DNA from: Mesotaenium endlicherianum
Lineage: Eukaryota > Streptophyta > Zygnematophyceae > Zygnematales > Mesotaeniaceae
Reading direction: 5' to 3'
Length of the DNA: 64,000 nucleotides
Assembly: GCA_009602735.1 (NCBI GenBank)
Contig: WELA01002708.1
Location: 236,559 to 300,558, forward strand
The position numbers were made by a program, and so were the translations under genes. Shown piece by piece: positions 29,101 through 38,778 of this stretch; within the stretch, counting starts at the first letter, position 1; the number at the start of each line of letters is the position of its first letter. Under the pieces are notes generated by a model that did no database searches, had not been told where the DNA came from, and was given only the letters and a program-made list of their open reading frames with translations.

Positions 29101-32100
29101 ACCCGATATGTTCCGCACCATCCAGTTGGGCGCGGTTTCTATCACACTGGGCATCATCGTAATTGAAATTTATACCAACGGTAATTTCAAAGTAGACCTT
29201 GGCTTCCCGTATAACCGCAACTTCGACCGTTCCTTCAGTTTGCAGGCTACCATCTTTATTGGCCGTGGTGGTTTTTACCTCGGCGTATTGAATGGCGATA
29301 CTTCCACGCAGGTACCACGTATTTCCAACGGTAATTTCTCACCTGTTATAGAACTGGGCATCGGCATCTCAGCAGGTGTGGGAAGAGAGATACGCGCCGG
29401 CATTCTTGCAGGCGGCGCTTTTGTAGAGCTGCAGGTCATATTCCAGGGCGTGCTCGCCTGGTTCAATCCCAACAGCAGCGGCGCTGCTCCCGCCAAATTT
29501 TTCAAATGCCAGGGCGTGGCCGCCATTCATGGAAAAATATATGGCTCGGTAGATTTTGTAGTGGTCAAAGTATCCATTACCCTCGAAGCCTATGCACAGG
29601 TGAGCATTATCTATGAATGTTATCAACCTATGCTCATTGAACTGGAAGTGGATGTAAGCGCCGAAGCATCGATCAAAATATTATTCGTCAGAATTTATTT
29701 TTCATTTGGCGTACACCTAAGCCTCGATTTCACCGTTGGCTCCGCCGAACCCACGCCCTGGATACTCAGCAACAACAGCAGTGGCGGCAGGTCCTCTGCT
29801 GCACTGGCAACTACCAGCCATCACCTGCTGAACCCCAGGCGTCCTGTTGCGTTGAGAACCAACAAGCACCGGCGTTTGCAAGTGCTTCGTGAAGCGCATG
29901 TAATGACCATGGGGTTGCAGGGTACGGCTGCTTTGCAGGAATACAACCTGGTATGGCATCCCACCAATAAAGTTTTCCCTGACTCACCACGCAATGCACA
30001 CCTTACCTTATTGCCGGTATTCACCATTAATAGTGTACCGGTTAACTGGGATGGAACAACACCGGTAAACAGCAACCCCAATTACCGAAGCGCTTTTGTT
30101 CTTTTTGCAGACACCGGCATGTCCACCTCAGCCGTAACAGCGGCTGACTGCGCCATACGCAGTGCGGCCCACAGCGCCATGACGGTAAGCGATACCGATA
30201 CCAGTTTGCTCGCTGCCGATATCCTCACACAAGGCTTGCTTTTATATGCCATCCAGGCATTCCCGCGCGACCCTGCAGAAGGCAACAATATTACGGCCTG
30301 GCAGATCACGTCCTTACTGGATCAGCTCAATATGCCCGATACCATGTCGGGCGGACTATCTATCGACAACCTTAAAACATTCTTCACAACCAATATCAAT
30401 CTCTGGATCAGTGGCGATATTACACCCCGTCCTGATGACAAATCTGCCATGGTATTGCCACTCCCTCCATTTGTGGGATGGACATCTCCGCAGGGTGGCA
30501 CGATTGATTTCAGCACTAAGAATAAGATCGGTCCTTGGTATGAATGGGGTATCTCACAATTACTGGGTAGTTATTTCCCGGTAGGTGGAGACAACAGTAA
30601 GAAGCCGGCGCAGGACGATCCCTCCACTTACGAATCCTTCACCAGTTTCATGTTCCGCGACTTTTGCCTCATCCTTATGCAGAACGGTATTAAGGAGATG
30701 CAGAAGCAGATGAATAATACCACGGTTACCGTAACGACTGTGAGCAGTGTAGTGCAAAACCTGGAACAAGTAGCAAAGACACTGCCCAATGCCAGCGTGC
30801 CATACAGGATCTGTTCGGGAGACACAGTTGAAAGCGTAGCGGAAAGCCTGGGTGCAACGGTTGAAGAGCTTACATTCCTGAACGATCACCTGCAAAGCGA
30901 CCTTGAAACATTACCCGTTGGCACACCCCTTACCATTAAGCTGGGCGTTCCGCCCGAAGTATTGGCTATGGACAACGCCGGTATTTCGTTTGCCGTGACT
31001 CAATGTACATTAGGCACACTGGTTCACCAGGCCGCTCAAAACGATACCCTGCAAAATATTGCCAGCCTCTTCAATGTAGCAAGCGTTGCCACTTTACTCG
31101 CCTACCAGGATAAAGCCTACCCCGTACTTTCTTCCGGTCCCAATATCCTGGCCCCTGGAAACAGTTTCGATCTGCCTCAGCAAACATTTGTCAATGCACC
31201 TGCCGATTTTGTTCAGCTGCGTGTCGCAGGTGTTTTCTTTGCACGTTACCTTGATGCATCCATATTGAAAGACACGGCTCTTCCTGATATGGCCAACTGG
31301 TATGTGCAGGCCATTGCCGAGGTGAACCAGGACCTGTTGAAACAATTGTTCCCCGAGCAAAAGATCCCTTCGGTCATTGAATTACCACCGGGTCAGGTTT
31401 TATCGGTACCGAATGCCTATCAGAATGCCTACAATATACTCGCTAATCGTAACAATTATACCACTGTTGCAGGCGATACACTTTATCGCATCGGGCTGGC
31501 GCTCGTATTCCAGCAGGATTTCGGAACTACTACCCCACCAGGTATTACACAGTGGCCTACATTCCGGGCAGGCGTTACATCCACCGGCACACAAAGCTGG
31601 TCTATCCCCGCATGGCAAGGAATGATCATTGAATCCGGAACAAACATTGAATCGCTGGTACGCCGGTTGATTGTAAACGCAAGCTGGATAAGCATTATAC
31701 CGGTGCAACCTTCAAAAGGCACATGGTCATACGACTGGGATAAAGTGGCCGTATGGTTATCGACAGCAAAAATCATTGCACCGCTCGCCAGCATCACCGT
31801 ACCCAATGCAACAGTAGTTTCAACCACCCCGCTCAGCTTCAGCATACTTTCGACAAAATATGGACTTACTGTTACCGACGCAGCCACGCGTCTTAAAAAA
31901 TTAAACGGTCTCTATGCCAGTGGCACCGTGCTGAAAGTGAAATTATTACCGGCGCAGGATATCACCGTTCTGGTGAATGCAGTACTGCAAGGCGATAGTT
32001 TTACATCCATCGTGAACCAGTCCTCACGAATGTTGCTCTCAGGATTACGTCTGCCATCACTGACAACGGATGGAGGCGGACATACGGTGCCTGATCCTGC

Positions 32101-35100
32101 CCATCCTTCTCCACTGTATGATCTTACTGGTCAGCAGTTCAATATTGCATTGGACAGTACCAAACCAACAGATAATGCACTTACACTCTCCCTTGCATCA
32201 CAACAAAGCTGGATCAAACTGTTCAATTCCATTACTGTGCAAACCGGGCAAACGCTGGCTTCACTGGAAGCAGCTTACCCCAACCTGCTTGTATACAACC
32301 CGGGACTCAATGAGTCTACTTTTAAAGTTGGCATGATATTATTGACCGCACCGGTAAACTCGCTCGATTATAGTTATACCAATGCAGATATACTGGGTGT
32401 AATGCCCGCAACCGGTTTAGCCATCGCACCCGTTCCGGCCACGCCGCCTGCACCTGTGTTGATGAAGATACTGGGTACAGTACCGCGCACCTATGGACTG
32501 GAGCATGGCATTGAATTACAAACGCCTTTGGCGCTTGCTATTCCAACAGATCCTGCCCTTCCTAATATCACCGGCAATCCTGGTTTGTGGATGTTGCCTT
32601 CCGATCTGCAGGAGAAAGCAAGAAATGGTGTTACTACCCTGTATGAAATATTAACAGTGCAACAAGGTACAGCTGCAGGAAGCAAAGCTGTTCAGATCAA
32701 CAGCAGTACCTATGGCACGCTCATTCCGTTTAAAGTGAAACGGATGAATGACAGTTCATCGCAGTTTAATCTGATGGGTGTAGATACCGATAAACGCAAC
32801 CTGCTGATTACACTCAGTAACTGGCTGCGCCAACAGGGCAGTACCGATAAAACCACCGTAAACCTGCTGCTTTCCCCTGCTCCTAATGCAACCAATACTT
32901 CGGGACTAACGATACTTTCAACAACTGCGGCAAATGCATTTTTAATAAAAACCAATCTGTCTACCGTATCAGTTCCGCCTGCTATGTTGACAAGGGCGGT
33001 GAACCTGAAAGACACAGGTAATAGTGTTTATTATGCAACCCTGGCTTCCCTGGCCGATTTCCTCGAATTGTTATGGGAAGGAAGCGTAGTAGGCGGGATA
33101 GGTTATTATTTCAGTCCGGGTATGCAACTCCCGGGAAGCGCATTCGACCAACAGGGAAATATTACCCTTCAATTATTGGTGATCGCAGGTACACAACAAT
33201 CGCTCGCTCCTAATGGACGCAGCCTGCTTCCTTTCAATAACTGCGCATTGATTGGCCCTGGCGCTTACAATGCCCAGTTCTCTCTTTTCATGGAAAGCGC
33301 TGGCAGCACCGATCCTTCCGAAACCATTGCGCAGGCATTGGTTCCGCCGGGTAATGTAGGTTTTGAGCTGGTTACTGCCAATCCGGATACCATTACACCT
33401 GCCCCCCCTGTCCCGGTAAAATTATTACGTAACCTGTACAGCCTGTTGAGTTTTGAAGTGGCGCAACAAACTGGATCTCCTTTCTATGCACCACCATCAG
33501 GTATGCCCGTGATGCCCGATCCTTCGGACAATTCAAGACAACAGGCGTGGGAAAAAGCGCGTGCTCTTCGCAAAGCGATTGCAGCTAAACTTGTAACAAC
33601 AGCAGATACAAGTGCTAAACCTTACTGGCGTTATGCACAGGTATTACCTGTGTCGCGGTTTATACGGCCTGGCACAACGCTTGCTGCCGCAGATGTAACG
33701 GGACTGCCTCCTTTCAATGAAGATCCTTACCAGGGATTCGGCACCCAGACAGCTTTGCCCGTTGCTAATTTTGTGTTTGGTTTCGGCGATGTATTGGGTA
33801 ACCGTACCGGCGCCAACGGAACCGGACAAGGCACTACGCCTGTTAAAGTGGGTTATACTGATAACATGGTTTCGGTGGGCGACTGGTCATCTGTTGCCCG
33901 TTATTTCAATGTACAGCAATCGGGTTCCAATGCAGTGCTCACCATTTACATTGCACCGCGCCCTTCCGAATTACTGCCAACACCTGCACAGCCGGGCGAT
34001 GTAAACAATGACCTGCTTAAACAGCAACAAAAGTTATTCAGTCAAACGTATTACCAACTCATACAACCCGGACTCACCGCCTGGCTGGTTACTTCACTGA
34101 ATTATATCAGCGACCCGAACTATGGAAACAAAGGCGTTGCTATCAGTGACAGCAGCCCCTTATGGAAATTCGCAGCCGGCTCCTATGCTGTTACAACATC
34201 GCTACGCAGCTTCCTGCCGGCGAAACCTACAGGCATTACTACGCTGGGTGATATCATTACAAAGTATGGTGTTGAGAAACGTTATGCAGAGCTGGCCCAG
34301 GCTAATGCCGGTTATGCAGTACAACAATTGTTTGGCACTACTGTTCCCGTTGTGCCTGCATATTTTCCTTTTGTAGAACACCTTTCCATCACAGCGTTAG
34401 CAGCATTGCCTCCGGCAGGCTGGCCTGTACCGCCTGTTGCTACCACCTTACTTACTTATACAGAAAACACTTCACTGTTGCTGAAAGCCGGTACACTGCT
34501 GGTGATCCCAGGTAAAACAATTACAACAGGAACAACACCACCTACTGCTTGCCTGCAAGACCTTGCAGACGGCGCTCATACTACGGTGATACATCTTGCA
34601 GTGCAGAATAGCGAGCAGCCCGTTCTGCAAACCGGTTTCGAATTTACCGTAGACGTAGATGAGCATACAGAAGTAGTGGTAACAGTAGATGCCGCTACCA
34701 ATAGTCTTAAACTGGTGGTTGATGCATTCGCCAATAATGGCGTGAATACTACGGTAGAAGCGCTGGCAACTACGCATAATAAAAAAACAGGCATGCTTGC
34801 CCTCGACAAAACACTCGATGTAAAAGCATACCTAGTGAAAGACGGCAATACGCTTGCCGACAATCAGAGTGGTGTAAGCGTCACAGACCTGGCCAATAAC
34901 AATGGCAATACGCCGGATCTTTTCGACCCGGGAGCCCTGATCTATTTCGGAAACTTTGCAAACGTTATTACCGGAACGGCTCCTGTTTCCCTGCAACAGT
35001 TTGCAGACAGGTATGCTTGCCCGGTTGCGTTGCTGCTCAGCAATAATTCAGGTCTTACACTTCCATCCAACAGCGCTTTCGTTTTGCCAGGTACCCTGGC

Positions 35101-38100
35101 CTGGCCAACTGATACCGGTTCTATCAAGATTCCGTATACCGTGCGGAATACCAACACACTAAACAACATAGCTCAACAGTTCGATTTCAATACTGCCACT
35201 GTTTCTGCTGCCCTACAACTGGCAACGAATAATACCAATATGCCAGGCACATTGATTCCTAATATTGATGTTACGATAACTGTTGGCACTAATACCTACC
35301 CGGTCAATACCGGTTCAGGCAACCCGTCTTTCACTTCATTTTTAAAGGCCTTGCAGCAGAAAGCACCTGCGGGTACATTGCAGGATATCGTTAATTCAAT
35401 GGGAGGAAGCACCGGTGTATTGAACCCGGGCGCTTTATTCCTTTGTCCGCCTGCCAAATTCCAGCAAGACACGATGCCTGTCAACATACCAGACATGTAT
35501 GGTGTAAGTGCAGCTGCCTTTGCATTAGCCAATATAGCCATACAAGGCATTATTGCTCCACAAAAAACCTTACAGGCATCTGTAGAACTGGGAAGTATTA
35601 CGATTCAAACAGGTGACGACGACACATTCAATACACTGATCGTGCGCTTTGCGGCAAAAGGAATTAGTCTTAGTGCAAGTGAGATCGTCGATATCAATGC
35701 AAATGTAGCCTTCATTAAATCGTGCGCTCTTGCCATGCTCCCTCCTGCCGTCATCAGCTTTAGTACATCGCTTGATCAGAACGGTCCTTATGAATCACCC
35801 ATCGTACCATTGAAAGTATCCCTCCGCCTGCTTCGTCCCAAAGCGCTGATCTATCCGGGCTTTGAAACAACAAAAGGAACAGGGGCAGTAGAAATGGCCG
35901 AATCCGATTTCCCTGCACCTGTAAAAGACAATAGTAAGACCAGTGGTCTTACCCTGAATGATTTTGTTGCCAATATGAAAACCGCCTTGCCACAGCTGCG
36001 TTTGGGAACCGCGCAGGTAACCGGTGTAGTGCAGGACCTGTGGCAGGTAAACTTCACCAGCAGCGGGTTTAAAAAAGTAGAACTCATTGGGGCAATCATC
36101 ATAAACAACGAACAGAAACCCCGATACTTTGCCCTGAAGCCATTGTACCAGCAACTGGTAACGCGCCCGGTAACAGTAAGCCTTTTGAAAATCGATGGCA
36201 CGCTGGATGCAGGACAGCAGCGTTCCTTTCAGAGTATTGATGTGGAACTATGGGCGCGACGTTTTGTAGAGGACATGGACCGCTTCCTCTCCGGCCCTTA
36301 TGCAGCAGCTATTTATAACAATACCAATATTCGTAACCAGTTAAAGCTGGTACTCGATGCAAAGACCGGGCTGATCCCTGCTATTGCAGCAGGGTTGAGT
36401 AATGTATTGAATGTACAGGATGCCAATAAAGTACCGGCATTGGCCAGTGCAGTAGATGCGCTGGAACAACAACTGGGTGTGAGTCTTGCAAAAACCTATG
36501 AATCAACCGTGCTTATTCAGTATGATTCAAAAACAGAAGCTGCTGTTCTGCCAAAGCCAGCCGGTCTATACGGTAATGGAAAGATCATCGATACTACTAC
36601 CAATGAACCTCTTTTCGGGCTCAGCATGATCGCCGCCAAAACGGATCTTTCCAAAGCCAGCTCCTATGTGAATTTCCTGATGACACTGGACAACCCGGCG
36701 TTTCATAAAGATGTATTAGGTTACTTCTTCTACGACATATCGCATCTTGAATTTAACATCAGCAGCGATCACCTGCCGCAAAATTTCAAAGCATCCGACT
36801 GGCTTAGTTTTATTCCGCTACTGTCTAAACCAGAAAAGCCTGCTGCCTTATCTGGCACAGACCCAGCCATTAAAATTGATGTGCCCATTCCATTGCGGAA
36901 TTTCCCCGATATGCCCAAGATCGTTTCGCAACAGGCGAAGCAGACCTTCCCAGATGGAACTGAAACAGTTAACCAGCTAGGCGTTTGGAATTACGATTAC
37001 GTATATACCCACCAGCATGCAGAGCAGGATTATGTGGTATTGAAAGCAGAGTTCAACCTTAAGCTGCCGGCTGCTGTACGGAAAATGACAGACCCGCTGC
37101 GCGACCTGTTCACCGAATTGGCCCAGTACATTACGGTAGCCGATCCGTTATGGCAACTCATCAACGGATTAACCGACCCGAAAACAAAATTGCCCATCGG
37201 CTATATTGAGAATGCAGTACGGACCTTTGTTACGCTCGCCGGAAATATCAACCAGTATTGGAGTGCACGAATATCACAAAAAGAAATAGCAACCAATAAA
37301 CTCGACCTGGTGGTGGCAGCCCTCAGCTATGAGTTCAATGCACGGGTAAGTTACCGGAATAACCACGATCTGGATACGCTTACATTAAAAAGATTAGGCA
37401 GTCAGCCCGGCCCTAACAATAGCTGGCCCGACGCATTTGCACAGTCACCCGATGGTACTTTCACACAATTGGATATGCAAAGCAGTGCGCCGGATACGGC
37501 CATATACAAAGTTCCTGCCGGGATGAGCATACCTCCTGTTACCTGGCCTGTATTCAAATTAACCTGGGGCAGCCTGAACCTGGCAACCGTACAGAATGCA
37601 CGCTCACAAATGCATGTGCAGCGCAACCAGGACCTGATCGATTATGCGAGTACCAATACTGATTTTATTTTCTCAACAGATACCATCATTGCACCCGGTA
37701 TCGTTACCCCGCTCAACACATTCGGTAAACGTGTTGACATCAGCGCTTTGGGCAGCAATCTCACCGATGCACTGAATGCCTGCTTTAATGGTTTGTTCGG
37801 ACCAGCCATGAACGGGCAGCCAGTAACCATTCAGCTGAGTTACGGTTTTGAACTGGTAGCGCCTTCTGGTCCTGATGATGAAGGGCTTATTACTTATCTG
37901 CCAATCGGGCTGTATCCTAACCAAACCTTATCCGCCACTACAGCAAACGACCTGAACAATGTTATTGTTGAATGGAAAAGGGACAATAACCCGGCTGAAA
38001 AAGGAGGTGCATGGGTCTTTTCTTTGAAACAGTATTCTCAACTTACGGATTACCCGCAGACTTTATTGAATATTGAACATCTGGTGTATCGTATTCCGCC

Positions 38101-38113
38101 GAAGCAGGGTTAA
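26195..38113 (+). CDS. Giant 3972-residue protein with LysM-like repeats
   Basis: A single uninterrupted frame of 11.9 kb. No signal peptide, membrane helix or sorting signal. Residues 1 to ~1190 are beta-rich with an acidic-proline linker near 405 and long amphipathic strands at about 950-1185 ('GREIRAGILAGGAFVELQVIF'). A low-complexity Ser/His/Arg linker lies at ~1187-1235. LysM-like units follow at about 1535 ('CSGDTVESVAESLGATVEEL'), 1607 ('NDTLQNIASLFNVAS'), 1753 ('VAGDTLYRIG'), 1922 ('LQGDSFTSIVN'), 2011 ('TGQTLASLEAAYP') and 2979 ('NTNTLNNIAQQFDF'). The C-terminal ~800 residues are mixed and end with 'NIEHLVYRIPPKQG'. LysM normally binds N-acetylglucosamine polymers. Overall function unknown. 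Confidence 0.8.
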   Translation: MSSANVYTALNSYIQNNSIDLWAAANGSPDLAGMLPVLGLFNINAAYTLTFVVLTQSPSGASVRLTGSGSFNGANPYTANATLQYIQEGNVFSLELAITTDWIISNFFSSLPDTLMQVPTIQQGILWYPSVLNGMTIRTAVFSGKTGETKLTLTGFLLQPNNPNLLNRTPMVGPWPLRLSGSVEMPTSTRSYPLINLDARGNDTIINVAKEQGISGPDAMGLSNPGLTLLVQPLKPQQPNRIAFSTIELFADFALGEIKGRIATLVLSNDDVWNFTVRFKKNVFTLRQGLAQLTRIFGVELPIPMNFPVLTDFYVGEIDMDLQNTGSNAIPSFSLLNLAVTIRSEKTWDPPIPFVTIDKVGTRWVWGWSMVNGEGGPEKRYTLTGSVFGTINFGGSNGQTELLPAPPPPDDAPDDGSQAVAVNGNPVSLNVNMSLPNFIISGSLADGSYIPIGKALNFFFKNDGPPTGPQTMNVTRLRFSADPIGQNYFAEAAILFGDPVNPDPQQGWEIDLYVITIILNQLEFNIAVNDGKVSGGISGTFFLDQGDPSDYKMPRIMISAEYPPQQPDAPEGWTLSGHLYPGTSISVTKLVYKFIYGGGTTHPPRWVPDILIDRLDVVFTTGSKTPTREVKASYTFGGTISVRWEPNIFNTPLKINASASIDLAKPATTDTPSGKLTGTFSVNKIQLTASLTFGVPEPTYLFKVQFDQLWLQATTSWRGEQNNRHQVVSLQLGGVTLGDILEYLVNLAAPTIGFKLDSPWDVLKKVDLSRFVLTIDPKENIVEFVFNANVDLVIAQLDSIGVRYSKKSGDGKVDLILTGSFLGQQYTNDKPLSWDVVNDPPPAVPGKGPSLVNLRYLGLGQRVTFSGITPSTVADSIKKLKQDMKKPPDDGNPLPSTMLYAANSQWLIGLDIQLMETLDLAIIFNDPKLYGLSIALSGERAGPLAGLRFEILYKKITDEIGMYRIEFQVPDMFRTIQLGAVSITLGIIVIEIYTNGNFKVDLGFPYNRNFDRSFSLQATIFIGRGGFYLGVLNGDTSTQVPRISNGNFSPVIELGIGISAGVGREIRAGILAGGAFVELQVIFQGVLAWFNPNSSGAAPAKFFKCQGVAAIHGKIYGSVDFVVVKVSITLEAYAQVSIIYECYQPMLIELEVDVSAEASIKILFVRIYFSFGVHLSLDFTVGSAEPTPWILSNNSSGGRSSAALATTSHHLLNPRRPVALRTNKHRRLQVLREAHVMTMGLQGTAALQEYNLVWHPTNKVFPDSPRNAHLTLLPVFTINSVPVNWDGTTPVNSNPNYRSAFVLFADTGMSTSAVTAADCAIRSAAHSAMTVSDTDTSLLAADILTQGLLLYAIQAFPRDPAEGNNITAWQITSLLDQLNMPDTMSGGLSIDNLKTFFTTNINLWISGDITPRPDDKSAMVLPLPPFVGWTSPQGGTIDFSTKNKIGPWYEWGISQLLGSYFPVGGDNSKKPAQDDPSTYESFTSFMFRDFCLILMQNGIKEMQKQMNNTTVTVTTVSSVVQNLEQVAKTLPNASVPYRICSGDTVESVAESLGATVEELTFLNDHLQSDLETLPVGTPLTIKLGVPPEVLAMDNAGISFAVTQCTLGTLVHQAAQNDTLQNIASLFNVASVATLLAYQDKAYPVLSSGPNILAPGNSFDLPQQTFVNAPADFVQLRVAGVFFARYLDASILKDTALPDMANWYVQAIAEVNQDLLKQLFPEQKIPSVIELPPGQVLSVPNAYQNAYNILANRNNYTTVAGDTLYRIGLALVFQQDFGTTTPPGITQWPTFRAGVTSTGTQSWSIPAWQGMIIESGTNIESLVRRLIVNASWISIIPVQPSKGTWSYDWDKVAVWLSTAKIIAPLASITVPNATVVSTTPLSFSILSTKYGLTVTDAATRLKKLNGLYASGTVLKVKLLPAQDITVLVNAVLQGDSFTSIVNQSSRMLLSGLRLPSLTTDGGGHTVPDPAHPSPLYDLTGQQFNIALDSTKPTDNALTLSLASQQSWIKLFNSITVQTGQTLASLEAAYPNLLVYNPGLNESTFKVGMILLTAPVNSLDYSYTNADILGVMPATGLAIAPVPATPPAPVLMKILGTVPRTYGLEHGIELQTPLALAIPTDPALPNITGNPGLWMLPSDLQEKARNGVTTLYEILTVQQGTAAGSKAVQINSSTYGTLIPFKVKRMNDSSSQFNLMGVDTDKRNLLITLSNWLRQQGSTDKTTVNLLLSPAPNATNTSGLTILSTTAANAFLIKTNLSTVSVPPAMLTRAVNLKDTGNSVYYATLASLADFLELLWEGSVVGGIGYYFSPGMQLPGSAFDQQGNITLQLLVIAGTQQSLAPNGRSLLPFNNCALIGPGAYNAQFSLFMESAGSTDPSETIAQALVPPGNVGFELVTANPDTITPAPPVPVKLLRNLYSLLSFEVAQQTGSPFYAPPSGMPVMPDPSDNSRQQAWEKARALRKAIAAKLVTTADTSAKPYWRYAQVLPVSRFIRPGTTLAAADVTGLPPFNEDPYQGFGTQTALPVANFVFGFGDVLGNRTGANGTGQGTTPVKVGYTDNMVSVGDWSSVARYFNVQQSGSNAVLTIYIAPRPSELLPTPAQPGDVNNDLLKQQQKLFSQTYYQLIQPGLTAWLVTSLNYISDPNYGNKGVAISDSSPLWKFAAGSYAVTTSLRSFLPAKPTGITTLGDIITKYGVEKRYAELAQANAGYAVQQLFGTTVPVVPAYFPFVEHLSITALAALPPAGWPVPPVATTLLTYTENTSLLLKAGTLLVIPGKTITTGTTPPTACLQDLADGAHTTVIHLAVQNSEQPVLQTGFEFTVDVDEHTEVVVTVDAATNSLKLVVDAFANNGVNTTVEALATTHNKKTGMLALDKTLDVKAYLVKDGNTLADNQSGVSVTDLANNNGNTPDLFDPGALIYFGNFANVITGTAPVSLQQFADRYACPVALLLSNNSGLTLPSNSAFVLPGTLAWPTDTGSIKIPYTVRNTNTLNNIAQQFDFNTATVSAALQLATNNTNMPGTLIPNIDVTITVGTNTYPVNTGSGNPSFTSFLKALQQKAPAGTLQDIVNSMGGSTGVLNPGALFLCPPAKFQQDTMPVNIPDMYGVSAAAFALANIAIQGIIAPQKTLQASVELGSITIQTGDDDTFNTLIVRFAAKGISLSASEIVDINANVAFIKSCALAMLPPAVISFSTSLDQNGPYESPIVPLKVSLRLLRPKALIYPGFETTKGTGAVEMAESDFPAPVKDNSKTSGLTLNDFVANMKTALPQLRLGTAQVTGVVQDLWQVNFTSSGFKKVELIGAIIINNEQKPRYFALKPLYQQLVTRPVTVSLLKIDGTLDAGQQRSFQSIDVELWARRFVEDMDRFLSGPYAAAIYNNTNIRNQLKLVLDAKTGLIPAIAAGLSNVLNVQDANKVPALASAVDALEQQLGVSLAKTYESTVLIQYDSKTEAAVLPKPAGLYGNGKIIDTTTNEPLFGLSMIAAKTDLSKASSYVNFLMTLDNPAFHKDVLGYFFYDISHLEFNISSDHLPQNFKASDWLSFIPLLSKPEKPAALSGTDPAIKIDVPIPLRNFPDMPKIVSQQAKQTFPDGTETVNQLGVWNYDYVYTHQHAEQDYVVLKAEFNLKLPAAVRKMTDPLRDLFTELAQYITVADPLWQLINGLTDPKTKLPIGYIENAVRTFVTLAGNINQYWSARISQKEIATNKLDLVVAALSYEFNARVSYRNNHDLDTLTLKRLGSQPGPNNSWPDAFAQSPDGTFTQLDMQSSAPDTAIYKVPAGMSIPPVTWPVFKLTWGSLNLATVQNARSQMHVQRNQDLIDYASTNTDFIFSTDTIIAPGIVTPLNTFGKRVDISALGSNLTDALNACFNGLFGPAMNGQPVTIQLSYGFELVAPSGPDDEGLITYLPIGLYPNQTLSATTANDLNNVIVEWKRDNNPAEKGGAWVFSLKQYSQLTDYPQTLLNIEHLVYRIPPKQG

Positions 38114-38285
38114 AAAAGTTAGTCAGGGTGTGTCAGGCGACAGACAGTATTAAAATACAATTCGGAAAAAGGTTAAATTAAAAAGTTCTATCACCGCTGT
38201 AATACACTCTCTAAATAAAACCTGCAGTTATGACCTGATGTATATTATAATGTACCCTATATGTAGGACAGATAATGTGTTCAAC

Positions 38286-38375
38286 TAAGATATTGCATAC
38301 AGCAGCCCTTTTTCCCGGTCTGCTTTGTTGCGGCGGATGATCATATCCACCACAAAAGTGTGTGTCGATTTCATG
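38286..38375 (-). pseudogene. N-terminal remnant of a tyrosine recombinase (tentative)
   Basis: A 29-codon frame from ATG 38375 to TAG 38286. Its sequence 'THTFVVDMIIRRNKADREKG' followed by 'LLYA' has the pattern of the N-terminal arm-binding domain of Bacteroidota phage-type integrases (a beta strand, 'FxxRxxK', then 'YARI'). The match stops at about residue 28, and no core or catalytic domain (R..H-x-x-R..Y) follows. It reads away from the tRNA about 400 bases from its 3' end, the usual place of an integrase gene. The identification rests on remembered family pattern over a short stretch. Confidence 0.45.
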
Positions 38376-38519
38376 TCAGACTTTTTTAGTTCGTTTTGAA
38401 ATGATTTGAGTCTTTCTGCACATTTTCACGTGTTCCGCAGGTTCGATTCTGGATCGGATTCGAACCAATCAGATCAAAAGATGACCTAGTAGCCGGAGTT
38501 CAGCATGTCAGTACAAATT

Positions 38520-38556
38520 CCTTGAGTTCAAGCCGTATGCCTGACACAACTCAAGG
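38520..38556. repeat. Inverted repeat, 9-bp arms
   Basis: Arms CCTTGAGTT (38520-38528) and AACTCAAGG (38548-38556) around a 19-nt loop, with flanking AAAT/ATTT extending the stem. There is no T run, so it is more like a protein-binding or recombination site than a terminator. Confidence 0.5.
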
Positions 38557-38744
38557 ATTTGCCTGAAACAAGTCTGATATTTTTTGATATTTTCTGATAT
38601 GGTTATGCAGAAAAATCACGCTGATATTAACATTTTATATTTCGGAATAAGCCATTTTGTCGGGGCTAAAAAAGGGATAAATCGGCTGAAACTCAATATG
38701 GACAAGGGTCGCAGACTGTTTTCCCATCACTGACCTACCAAAGC

Positions 38745-38770
38745 AAAAAAGACCAAACTTTCGTTTGATC
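38745..38770 (-). terminator. Terminator of tRNA-Pro
   Basis: On the minus strand an 8-bp stem (arms 38763-38770 and 38751-38758, one G-U pair) closes a GAAA tetraloop and runs into six Ts (38750-38745). It begins 10 nt after the tRNA 3' end. Confidence 0.8.
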
Positions 38771-38778
38771 TCTTCTTC

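Noticed and set aside
14310-38113. A contractile injection or Tc-type toxin cluster
   Set aside because: No sheath, tube, baseplate, AAA+ ATPase, spike or RHS-repeat protein could be recognised, and no known toxin domain is visible.
26195-38113. Many opposite-strand frames of 60-150 codons inside the giant genes
   Set aside because: They are shadows of the coding strand with biased composition and no motifs.
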